Below are positions 1 to 6,465 of a stretch of DNA of 8,879 nucleotides, in pieces. The DNA is taken from assembly GCA_937876995.1 (NCBI GenBank), contig CALEFD010000066.1:1-8879 (forward strand), read 5' to 3'. The stretch comes from an uncultured Bacteroidales bacterium (GTDB lineage Bacteria > Bacteroidota > Bacteroidia > Bacteroidales > Bacteroidaceae). The first letter of the stretch is position 1. The number at the start of each line of letters is the position of its first letter. A program made the position numbers and the translations under genes. The notes under the pieces are model-generated. The model was not told where the DNA came from, searched no databases, and was given only the letters and a program-made list of their open reading frames with translations.

Positions 1-10
1 TATTCTTGTT

Positions 11-895
11 TTATTTGAAATATTCAGTTGCTACGTATTTGATGTTGTCAATCAGTTTGGTTATAAAACTGCTTTTGTTCATAGAATAGATATGAATTCC
101 ATCAACATCGTGAGCTATCAAATCCAGTATCTGATAGCTTGTGAAGATAAGACCAATCTCTTCTATTGCGGTTTTGTCGTCTTTATATTTATCAAAATAG
201 TTGCGCAGTTTAAGCGGCACATTACAACCTGTTATCTGAATCATTCTGTCTAACTGATTGTAATTTGTAACAGGCATAATACCCGGTATAATAGGAACGG
301 TTACACCTGCATTCCTTGCTGCAAGAAGGAACTGGTAGAATGCATCGTTGTCTAAAAACAGCTGTGTTGTAAAGAAAGACATACCGGCATCTTGTTTCTT
401 TTTAAGATTCTCTATATCTGTTCTCATACTTACAGCTTCAGGGTGTTTCTCCGGATAACAAGCGCCTGCAGTTAGAAATTCCCCGGGACGGCTATTGTGT
501 ATATATTCAGCTAAGTCGGAAGCGTGTTTAAAATCTGTAAAGATAGGTTGGGTATTGTCCTTAGGGATGTCGCCGCGCAGAGTAAGAATATTCTCAATTC
601 CTGCTGCAGAAAGTTCGTTACAGATGCTGTTTACCTTATCTTTAGTAGATGCAATACAGGTAAAGTGAGCCAAAGGTTCCGCTTTTGTGTTTTGCTTTAT
701 ATGGCTGGCTATAGCAACGGTGTTGCTTAATGTATTGCCTAATGCTCCATAAGTGACGCTTATAAAATCGGGATTGAGTGCATCCATAGCAGAAATTGTC
801 TTTTCAATCAAAGCAAACTTTTCATCTTCTCTTTTGGGAGGGAAGATTTCAAAAGACAATGTTTTCTTGCGAGTCAGAATCTCGGAAATTTTCAT
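11..895 (-). CDS. metF: Methylenetetrahydrofolate reductase
   Basis: This FAD enzyme reduces 5,10-methylene-tetrahydrofolate to 5-methyl-tetrahydrofolate with NAD(P)H in the cytoplasm, feeding methionine synthase. The 294-aa protein is a complete TIM barrel, close to E. coli MetF (296 aa). Visible motifs are SFEIFPP near the N-terminus (Glu16, equivalent to catalytic Glu28 of E. coli), SVTYGALG (Thr48), LRGD at 106-109 (Asp109, equivalent to Asp120), ACYPEKHPEA with Tyr147, TTQLF with Gln178, and HIYSMNKS near the C-terminus. The start gives a normal N-terminus with no upstream extension, and the preceding bases are A-rich without a Shine-Dalgarno. It lies downstream of trxB on the same strand but is separated by a terminator and has its own candidate promoter. 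The sequence resembles Firmicutes MetF more than the roughly 317-aa Bacteroides form, which starts SFEILPPLKG and carries an extra segment before the folate-binding region; that comparison is from memory. The function is secure; the origin is inference. Confidence 0.96.
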   Translation of the reverse strand: MKISEILTRKKTLSFEIFPPKREDEKFALIEKTISAMDALNPDFISVTYGALGNTLSNTVAIASHIKQNTKAEPLAHFTCIASTKDKVNSICNELSAAGIENILTLRGDIPKDNTQPIFTDFKHASDLAEYIHNSRPGEFLTAGACYPEKHPEAVSMRTDIENLKKKQDAGMSFFTTQLFLDNDAFYQFLLAARNAGVTVPIIPGIMPVTNYNQLDRMIQITGCNVPLKLRNYFDKYKDDKTAIEEIGLIFTSYQILDLIAHDVDGIHIYSMNKSSFITKLIDNIKYVATEYFK

Positions 896-914
896 CTATA
901 ATCAATTTTTTTAG

Positions 915-930
915 TACGCTCTGTAGCGTA
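915..930 (-). promoter_or_regulatory. Small hairpin in the metF leader
   Basis: A perfect 6-bp inverted repeat (TACGCT / AGCGTA) with a 4-nt loop lies 19 nt before the metF start, inside the predicted leader. On the transcribed strand it is followed by an A run, not a T run, so it is not a terminator for metF. It could be an mRNA leader hairpin or a small operator. No known riboswitch consensus is visible. A repeat this short can arise by chance. Confidence 0.3.
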
Positions 931-970
931 AGGTTAAACAAACAATTTATTTTATGTTTCCGGTCGGGTG

Positions 971-978
971 CAAATTTA
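971..978 (-). promoter_or_regulatory. Candidate metF promoter (-7 box)
   Basis: Read on the minus strand this is TAAATTTG, a full match to the Bacteroides -7 consensus TAnnTTTG. It would start transcription about 70 nt before the metF ATG, just after the trxB terminator. No good TTTG -33 box sits at the usual distance. An alternative uses the TTTG within this box as the -33 element, with a poorer -7 (TAAATTGT) 21 nt further on. Either way metF seems to have its own promoter. Confidence 0.4.
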
Positions 979-991
979 AACATTTTAAATT

Positions 992-1031
992 AAAAACCGG
1001 ATGTATTACCTTGAAAAGGTTTTACATCCGG
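992..1031 (-). terminator. Intrinsic terminator after trxB
   Basis: On the minus strand a perfect 9-bp stem (CCGGATGTA at 1031-1023 with TACATCCGG at 1005-997) encloses a symmetric 2x2 internal loop. Above it is a second perfect 5-bp stem (ACCTT/AAGGT) with a 3-nt loop. Five T residues (996-992) follow at once, then AT-rich sequence. It begins 28 nt after the trxB stop. The T tract exists on this strand only, which fixes the direction. It ends the ftsK-lolA-trxB operon and insulates metF. Confidence 0.85.
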
Positions 1032-1059
1032 CCTAAAATGTGACAATGTGTAAGAATAT

Positions 1060-1995
1060 TTATGCTTTTTCTTGCAAATAGCGTTCTGCTTCCATTGCTG
1101 CTTTTGCTCCACTGCCGGCAGCAATTATGGCCTGACGGTAACGTGAATCGGCTACATCGCCTGCGGCATATACACCCGGAATAGCAGTGCATGGGGTGTT
1201 GCCTATAGTTTTAATGTAACCTATGCTGTCTGTTTCAAGATACTCTTTAAACAGTTCTGAATTTGGGTTGTGTCCTATTGCCAGGAAGAAACCATCAATC
1301 TCTTTTTCATAGTGTGATTCATCTTCTTTACCAAGATTTCTAACCAATTTCATGCCCTGTACTTTGCCTTCGCCAAACAGACCTTCTACGTTGTGGTTGA
1401 ACAAAACCTCAATTTTAGGGTTGCTCAAAACGCGTTTTTGCATAATATCGCTGGCACGCAGATAATCTTTTCTTACTACCAGATATACTTTTTCTGCTAA
1501 TGTAGATAGATAAGAAGCCTCTTCGCATGCAGTGTCTCCGCCGCCTACTACAGCTACAATTTTCTTTCTGTAGAAGAAACCATCGCAAGTAGCACAAGCA
1601 CTGACACCGCGTCCAGCATACTTCTTTTCGTCTTCCAAACCAAGATATTTCGCAGATGCGCCGGTGCAGATAATTACGGTTTCGGCCTCTATTTGAGTAT
1701 TGTCATCTATATATATATTATAAGGTGATGAACTCAAATCGGCTTTTGTAACAGAGCCCATTCTTATATCTGTGCCAAATCTTTCAGCTTGACGGCGAAT
1801 ATCATCCATCATGTCGAATCCGTTTATTCCTTCCGGATAGCCCGGGAAATTTTCCACTTCTGATGTAGTGGTTAACTGGCCACCTGACAGGTTTCCTTCA
1901 TACAAAACCGGTGCAAGATTAGCTCTTGATGCGTATATGGCAGCTGTATATCCTGCTGGACCTGAACCAATAATTAAACATTTTACTCTTTCCAT
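1060..1995 (-). CDS. trxB: Thioredoxin reductase
   Basis: This FAD flavoprotein transfers electrons from NADPH to thioredoxin in the cytoplasm. At 311 aa it has the usual length of the low-molecular-weight bacterial type. The FAD Rossmann motif GSGPAG is at 10-15, and SGGQL and the TSEVENFPGYP stretch follow. The redox-active pair is CATC (Cys134, Cys137) followed by Asp138. The NADPH Rossmann motif GGGDTA is at 151-156. Arg175, Lys176 and Arg180 (RKDYLR) match the E. coli residues that bind the 2'-phosphate, which points to NADPH rather than NADH. YAAGD at 276-280 closes the FAD site. It is the last gene of the ftsK-lolA-trxB operon: the gap to lolA is 14 nt and a strong terminator follows. 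Nothing is truncated or missing. Confidence 0.97.
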   Translation of the reverse strand: MERVKCLIIGSGPAGYTAAIYASRANLAPVLYEGNLSGGQLTTTSEVENFPGYPEGINGFDMMDDIRRQAERFGTDIRMGSVTKADLSSSPYNIYIDDNTQIEAETVIICTGASAKYLGLEDEKKYAGRGVSACATCDGFFYRKKIVAVVGGGDTACEEASYLSTLAEKVYLVVRKDYLRASDIMQKRVLSNPKIEVLFNHNVEGLFGEGKVQGMKLVRNLGKEDESHYEKEIDGFFLAIGHNPNSELFKEYLETDSIGYIKTIGNTPCTAIPGVYAAGDVADSRYRQAIIAAGSGAKAAMEAERYLQEKA

Positions 1996-2009
1996 ATCTA
2001 TTGTTTTTT

Positions 2010-2654
2010 TTATCTCATATCTACAATTTCAGCGTCTGGATAGTTTGAAACGGGGCATTGGAATGTCTCTTTGTTTAACTCTATGCCACTTTTGTAGTTT
2101 TTTATTGCAATGGCAATATTCTGGCTTTGGTTGAAACGATCCATTCCTGTAATTTTCTCTATTCTGTATGTTGTAGGATTGTATAGAATTTCCAATTGCA
2201 GATTAATATCTCCTATTACAAGTTGTTGCGATGTTACGCTGATGGATTTCAAACCATCTTTATCGGCATTTGTTGTTACTGTTAATCCCGGTTGCTTAAA
2301 TATGTTGATAGGATTGAACAGTGCTGCCTCTTCTTTATCGGGCGATGTTACGTAAATCTCTTCGTAACCATTCATTGTGTTCATGGTCCATAGGGTAGTA
2401 CCATCGAACCATAGTCTGAAGAGCGCAACATCTATTACAAAACACTCTTTGCTGATTTTTAGTGAACCTTTTGTGTTGTTGCCCAATACGGCATACGACG
2501 TGTTGTCTGTTAGAATCAAATCGGCTGTAATGCAACAATCTTTTTCTAACTTCTCTGCAATGCTCTTTAAAACAGCATTCGGCGTGGTTTGTTGTGCCTG
2601 CATACTTATAGTGACAGTCAACAATAGTAGCAATGTTAAAAATCTGTTTCTCAT
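2010..2654 (-). CDS. lolA: LolA-like outer-membrane lipoprotein carrier
   Basis: This is a predicted periplasmic chaperone that takes lipoproteins from the inner-membrane LolCDE complex towards the outer membrane. The 214-aa precursor has a clear Sec signal peptide: MRNR, then a leucine-rich core at about 6-15, with probable cleavage after MQA at residue 20. The mature part shows the LolA-type half-barrel pattern of alternating hydrophobic strands, including GSLKI (63-67), LWFDGTTLW (81-89) and the NPINIF segment (114-119). Assignment rests on this pattern plus its position directly after ftsK, the same neighbour order as in E. coli; overall similarity to E. coli LolA is low. The mature protein has four cysteines, two of them adjacent (Cys40-Cys41, then Cys71 and Cys200), which is unusual. 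The start lies 4 nt after the ftsK stop, so translation is probably coupled. Bacteroidota generally lack a recognisable LolB, so the receptor is unknown. Confidence 0.85.
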   Translation of the reverse strand: MRNRFLTLLLLLTVTISMQAQQTTPNAVLKSIAEKLEKDCCITADLILTDNTSYAVLGNNTKGSLKISKECFVIDVALFRLWFDGTTLWTMNTMNGYEEIYVTSPDKEEAALFNPINIFKQPGLTVTTNADKDGLKSISVTSQQLVIGDINLQLEILYNPTTYRIEKITGMDRFNQSQNIAIAIKNYKSGIELNKETFQCPVSNYPDAEIVDMR

Positions 2655-2658
2655 AATG

Positions 2659-5085
2659 TTATCTGTAGTTTTCCAAAATTCTGTCTAAATCCATTTCATC
2701 AGCACAAAGCACCTGTCTGGGCTTGCTGCCATCAGCTTTGCCTACAACTCCTGCGCGTTCCAACTGATCCATCAATCTGCCGGCACGATTATAACCTATG
2801 GCAAACTTGCGTTGTATAAGTGATGTAGAGCCTTGCTGATGAATGACAATCAGACGTGCAGCCTCTTCAAATAGTGAATCCAGTTTTGAGGCATCCAAAT
2901 TTGATTCGGCAGATGTATTTATGTCGCCCTCTTCAATTACTTCCGGCAACATATAGGCATCTGTATAACCTTGTTGGTTCTTAATGTAATTGCAGATGTT
3001 TGTAACTTCCGGCGTATCGACAAAAGCACACTGTACACGGGTACATTCGCTTCCTTGCATAAAGAGCAAGTCGCCTCTACCTATCAACTGGTTTGCACCT
3101 GTTCTATCCAAAATGGTCTTTGAATCTATCATAGAGGTGGTCTTGAATGACATTCTTGCTGGGAAGTTTGCTTTGATGGTACCTGTTACAATGTTTGTGG
3201 TAGGGCGCTGGGTGGCTATTATCATATGCATACCTACAGCTCTTGCCTTTTGAGCAATTCTGGCAATAGGCATCTCAACCTCCTTGCCGGCTGTCATAAT
3301 CAAATCGCCATACTCGTCAATTATGACTACTATGTATGGCATATATCTGTGGCCTGCTGTAGGTAAAAGTTTTCTCTCCTTAAACATTTCGTTGTACTCT
3401 TTCACTGAACGTACACCTGCATCTTTAAGCAGTTTATAGCGGTCGTCCATCTCTATGCAGAGTGATTTCAGAGTCTGAATAACTTTGCTTGTATCTGTGA
3501 TAATGGCCTCTTCTTCGTCAGGAAGTTTAGCCAGGAAATGTTTGATTATAGGTGAATAGATACTGAATTCCACCATTTTTGGATCTACCATTACCAACTT
3601 TAATTCTGCAGGATGTTTCTTGTAAAGCAGAGATGTGATAATAGCATTCAGACCTACAGATTTACCCTGACCGGTAGCACCGGCAACAAGCAGGTGTGGC
3701 ATTTTTGCCAAATCGAACATAAAGACTTCGTTTGTGATGGTCTTTCCCAATGCAACCGGAAGTTCGAATTTGCTCTCTGCAAATTTCTTACTGCCTATGA
3801 TAGACTCCATAGATACTATTATGGGTTTGGCATTAGGTACCTCAATACCTATTGTTCCTTTACCCGGGATAGGGGCAATAATTCTAATGCCCAATGCTGC
3901 CAAACTTAGTGCAATGTCATCTTCCAAGTGTTTAATCTTGTTAATTTTTACACCTGCTGCAGGAGTTATTTCATAAAGAGTGATGGTAGGGCCTACTGTA
4001 GCTGTAATAGAGTTGATTTCAATGCCAAAGTTCCTTAATGTTTGGGTAATCTTATTCTTATTTGCAATCTGTTCCTCTTCATCTATTGGAGGCAGATTGT
4101 TTTCATAATGCTTTAGTAAATCCAGCTTAGGAAATTTATAGTGAGATAAATCCAGTCTGGGGTCGTATGGCTCTTGAATCTTTCCTGTTGCCTTTTCGTC
4201 TTCTTCCGCCTGAATAACCTCCATAGGGATATCTTCAATATCCTCTACTTCCAGATTGGTCTCCTTTTTTGTCTGTTGAGGGTCTTGTTCTTTGTAGTCG
4301 TCATCGTCGTCGTTAATTTCTATAAAAGGTTCTTCCGGTTCTTTGTCAGGTTCCGGTTCAACAACTATTGGGACTTCAGGTTCAAATTCTATTGTTATTT
4401 TCTCTTCTTCATCTTCTGCGCTCTCATCGTTTTCACTATCCTTGTTTGAAATACCTATGTTTTTTAGACTGGTGAACCTGTTACGAACCCATTCTATGGT
4501 GCTTTTTGTAAGATAAATGCAGAATAGCAGCATTGTGAGCATCAGTATAAGGATAATGCCCGGTGTGCCTATGTTGTATTGTAACCATTCTAAAATGGTT
4601 TTACCATGCATACCTCCTGGAATGATAAATGAGTTTTTCATGATTCCGGCAAGTACCCATTGCAGGAAGATAGAACTCCAAATCATAAGGAATGAACAAC
4701 TGATAAACCATTTTACCAGTTTGAAATCTGCAATTTTCAGTAATTTGATACCAGCTATGGTCATAAATAGAGGAATGGCTATGCCGGCAAATCCAAACCA
4801 TTTGTTGATAAGCATTTGTGCTATGTTTGCTCCTAACTTTCCGGAACTGTTTGCGTAGTCGGCAGATTCTGTTACCACCGATTCAAGTGCGCTTTGGTCT
4901 ATGCCGCCTGTAGTCAGGAACGATATGTATGAAATTATAACGAATATGGCAAGTACTATTATTACAGCTCCTGCTATGAACGGAACTTTTTCATTTTGGA
5001 GAGCCTCTTTCATTCTTTTAAGAACCGATAACTTTTCTGGCTCTTGTATTCTGCTCTTTGTTTTATTTGTTGATTTCTGTTTCAT
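2659..5085 (-). CDS. ftsK: FtsK/SpoIIIE-family DNA translocase
   Basis: This septal ATPase pumps chromosome DNA during division and normally promotes dimer resolution at dif. From the ATG at 5085 it is 808 aa. Four membrane helices are visible at about 36-57, 97-117, 125-147 and 173-194. An acidic linker of about 100 residues rich in Asp, Glu and Pro follows, including five Asp in a row, much shorter than the E. coli linker. The motor domain holds Walker A GATGQGKS (469-476, Lys475) and Walker B VVIIDEYGD with Asp590/Glu591. The C-terminal winged-helix gamma domain (about 735-808) reads orientation sequences in family members. The frame is open upstream to 5139, but those 18 residues are rejected: MKQKSTNKTK is a typical N-terminus, and the best promoter (5110-5140) overlaps the longer version. 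It is the first gene of the operon with lolA and trxB. Confidence 0.96.
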   Translation of the reverse strand: MKQKSTNKTKSRIQEPEKLSVLKRMKEALQNEKVPFIAGAVIIVLAIFVIISYISFLTTGGIDQSALESVVTESADYANSSGKLGANIAQMLINKWFGFAGIAIPLFMTIAGIKLLKIADFKLVKWFISCSFLMIWSSIFLQWVLAGIMKNSFIIPGGMHGKTILEWLQYNIGTPGIILILMLTMLLFCIYLTKSTIEWVRNRFTSLKNIGISNKDSENDESAEDEEEKITIEFEPEVPIVVEPEPDKEPEEPFIEINDDDDDYKEQDPQQTKKETNLEVEDIEDIPMEVIQAEEDEKATGKIQEPYDPRLDLSHYKFPKLDLLKHYENNLPPIDEEEQIANKNKITQTLRNFGIEINSITATVGPTITLYEITPAAGVKINKIKHLEDDIALSLAALGIRIIAPIPGKGTIGIEVPNAKPIIVSMESIIGSKKFAESKFELPVALGKTITNEVFMFDLAKMPHLLVAGATGQGKSVGLNAIITSLLYKKHPAELKLVMVDPKMVEFSIYSPIIKHFLAKLPDEEEAIITDTSKVIQTLKSLCIEMDDRYKLLKDAGVRSVKEYNEMFKERKLLPTAGHRYMPYIVVIIDEYGDLIMTAGKEVEMPIARIAQKARAVGMHMIIATQRPTTNIVTGTIKANFPARMSFKTTSMIDSKTILDRTGANQLIGRGDLLFMQGSECTRVQCAFVDTPEVTNICNYIKNQQGYTDAYMLPEVIEEGDINTSAESNLDASKLDSLFEEAARLIVIHQQGSTSLIQRKFAIGYNRAGRLMDQLERAGVVGKADGSKPRQVLCADEMDLDRILENYR

Positions 5086-5109
5086 ATTCCATATATGGGT
5101 TTTAAAACG

Positions 5110-5140
5110 TAAAGGTAGTATAAACTGTGCGGAGTGCAAA
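5110..5140 (-). promoter_or_regulatory. Candidate ftsK operon promoter
   Basis: On the minus strand TTTG (5140-5137) is followed by exactly 19 nt and then TACCTTTA (5117-5110), matching the Bacteroides -33/-7 pattern with one mismatch in the -7 box. Transcription would start near 5103, giving a leader of about 20 nt before the ATG at 5085. A second candidate -7 box, TAAATTTG at 5208-5201, is a full match but lacks a -33 partner and would give a leader of more than 100 nt. Confidence 0.5.
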
Positions 5141-5243
5141 ATTTGTTTGCCAAAATTTTTATAGAGAGATTGTATAGGTCTAACTAAAAATGTGGAAAGG
5201 CAAATTTATTCTGTTTTTACATCCGGCGTGGTCTCTTTTTGCT

Positions 5244-5251
5244 TAACTTTG
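5244..5251 (+). promoter_or_regulatory. Candidate promoter of the DUF5063 operon (-7 box)
   Basis: TAACTTTG matches the Bacteroides -7 consensus TAnnTTTG in full. It sits 18 nt before the ATG at 5270, implying a very short leader. The -33 region has only a T run (5214-5218) at a slightly long distance. The box supports the ATG at 5270 over a GTG at 5192, because the latter would lie upstream of the transcript start. Confidence 0.45.
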
Positions 5252-5269
5252 CTACCTAAAAGTAAAGAG

Positions 5270-5830
5270 ATGGAAAGTTCGATAGTTTTTGACAAGAATG
5301 TAGTGGAATTTGTAACTGTTTCGGCAGAATACTGTTCGTTTATGGAGCAGGCAGAACAGAAAGAGCGTAACGAATTTGTGTATGTACTGCCCAGACTCTT
5401 GTCATTGCTATATCTTAAAGCATTGATGCTGCCGGAAACAGAAACCGATTACAGCATGAACCTGGAAGAGTGGGTAACAGAGCAGGATTACGATACCTTG
5501 CGTGCAGTTATTGCTGCAAAATTAGGAAGTGCAGACGATTACCTTGAGGTTTTTGTAGAAGAGATGAAGTATAGCGATACACCTGTTCTTAAAACTATAT
5601 CAGAAGATTTGGCAGATATATATCAGGCATTGAAGAATTTTGTACACTCCTATCAAAGTGGTTTGAACGAAGTTATGGCAGAAGCGGTTGCTGTATGTGC
5701 AGATGGATTTAAAACCTATTGGGGGCAGACACTTGTTAATACACTCCGTGCGGTACACAGCGTAAATAATCAGACAGATCAGGAAAATGATGCCGGTAGT
5801 TCAAACTATAGCGAAGATTTACTATGGTAG
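5270..5830 (+). CDS. DUF5063 domain protein, function unknown
   Basis: This is a 186-aa soluble protein with no signal peptide or membrane segment. It appears almost entirely alpha-helical and acidic, with a polar low-complexity tail (about 165-183) ending in LLW. I recognise it as a DUF5063-type protein common in Bacteroidales, from the N-terminal VVEFVTVSAEYCSFME segment, the LPRLLSLLYLKALMLP helix (40-55) and the FVHSYQSGL segment (124-132). No catalytic motif is visible, so no function is assigned. The frame is open to a GTG at 5192, but the ATG at 5270 is preferred: it is preceded by a purine-rich AAAGAG, and a good -7 box lies inside the longer version. Its last 7 nt overlap the start of the DEDDy exonuclease gene, so it heads an operon with that gene and the rRNA methyltransferase. 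That context hints at an RNA-related role, by inference only. Confidence 0.85.
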   Translation: MESSIVFDKNVVEFVTVSAEYCSFMEQAEQKERNEFVYVLPRLLSLLYLKALMLPETETDYSMNLEEWVTEQDYDTLRAVIAAKLGSADDYLEVFVEEMKYSDTPVLKTISEDLADIYQALKNFVHSYQSGLNEVMAEAVAVCADGFKTYWGQTLVNTLRAVHSVNNQTDQENDAGSSNYSEDLLW

Positions 5831-6465
5831 AGATATACAGCAAAATAGATAAAACTGAACTGGCAAATATGCCAAAGGTGGAATTTACTGGGACTATAGA
5901 AATTATAGATACAGTAGAGAAAGCCGATGCTGCAATAGCCGAACTTTCGCAATATAGTGTTGTAGGTTTCGATACGGAAACTAAACCCAGTTTTAAGCGT
6001 GGCATAACAAACAAGGTTTCTTTGTTGCAACTTGCTACAGATAAAGTGGCTTATCTGTTTCGCTTGCATCTGATAGGCATAACAGATAGTATTGTGGATT
6101 TTATTCAGAACGAAAAGATTACAAAAATAGGTATATCTGTAAGAGACGATTTTCAGGCGTTGAGAAAAAAACGTGAAGTAGAACCTAAGGGTTTTGTTGA
6201 AATACAGGAAATAGCAGCAAGAATGGGCATTGACGATAGAAGTTTACAGAAAATATATGCTCTATTGTTTGGAGAACGTATATCCAAAAGTCAGCGCTTA
6301 AGTAATTGGGAACTGGAAATTTTGACAGAATCCCAGAAACAATATGCTGCCATTGATGCATGGGCAACCCTAAAAATATATAGGTACTTAAAACAAATTA
6401 TTGACGAAAAGAATTTTAAAGTAATACATAGAGATGCAGAAGAGAGTATTGCTAAAGAGGGGTAA
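5824..6465 (+). CDS. DEDDy-family 3'-5' exonuclease
   Basis: This is a stand-alone 213-aa exonuclease domain of the RNase D / WRN-like DnaQ fold, hydrolysing nucleotides from 3' ends with two metal ions. All five expected residues are present: Asp50 and Glu52 in FDTET (motif I), Asp109 in GISVRDDF (motif II), and Tyr174 and Asp178 in YAAIDAW (motif III, the DEDDy signature). LSNWELEILTESQ (159-171) before motif III is typical of the family. There is no HRDC or helicase domain, so RNA or DNA preference cannot be read from the sequence. The ATG overlaps the DUF5063 stop (ATGGTAG), implying translational coupling, and the 3' end overlaps the rRNA methyltransferase start by 32 nt. A later in-frame Met16 exists, but homologues usually have residues before this point, so the upstream start is kept. 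Confidence 0.93.
   Translation: MVEIYSKIDKTELANMPKVEFTGTIEIIDTVEKADAAIAELSQYSVVGFDTETKPSFKRGITNKVSLLQLATDKVAYLFRLHLIGITDSIVDFIQNEKITKIGISVRDDFQALRKKREVEPKGFVEIQEIAARMGIDDRSLQKIYALLFGERISKSQRLSNWELEILTESQKQYAAIDAWATLKIYRYLKQIIDEKNFKVIHRDAEESIAKEG

Noticed and set aside
1020..1032. A 13-base match (TTTTACATCCGGC) shared with 5215-5227
   Set aside because: A direct repeat of 13 bases is expected about once by chance in a window this long. One copy is a terminator arm and the other has no partner arm.
2110..2688. Open frames on the plus strand opposite lolA and the 3' end of ftsK
   Set aside because: They have no family signature or promoter and are explained by the reverse complement of well-supported genes.
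4174..4449. A plus-strand frame rich in Phe and Val opposite the FtsK linker
   Set aside because: Its composition is the mirror of the acidic linker codons (GAA/GAT read backwards); it is not a membrane protein gene.
5086..5139. An 18-residue N-terminal extension of FtsK starting at 5139
   Set aside because: The best -33/-7 promoter overlaps this stretch, the residues do not resemble an FtsK N-terminus, and MKQKSTNKTK at 5085 does.
5137..5165. AAAATTT / AAATTTT imperfect inverted repeat upstream of ftsK
   Set aside because: It is pure AT sequence of a kind common in AT-rich intergenic DNA, and overlaps the -33 box without a distinct signal.
5192..5269. A 26-residue extension of the DUF5063 protein from a GTG at 5192
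   Set aside because: A full -7 box lies inside it and the ATG at 5270 has purine-rich bases just upstream; the extension looks like translated promoter DNA.
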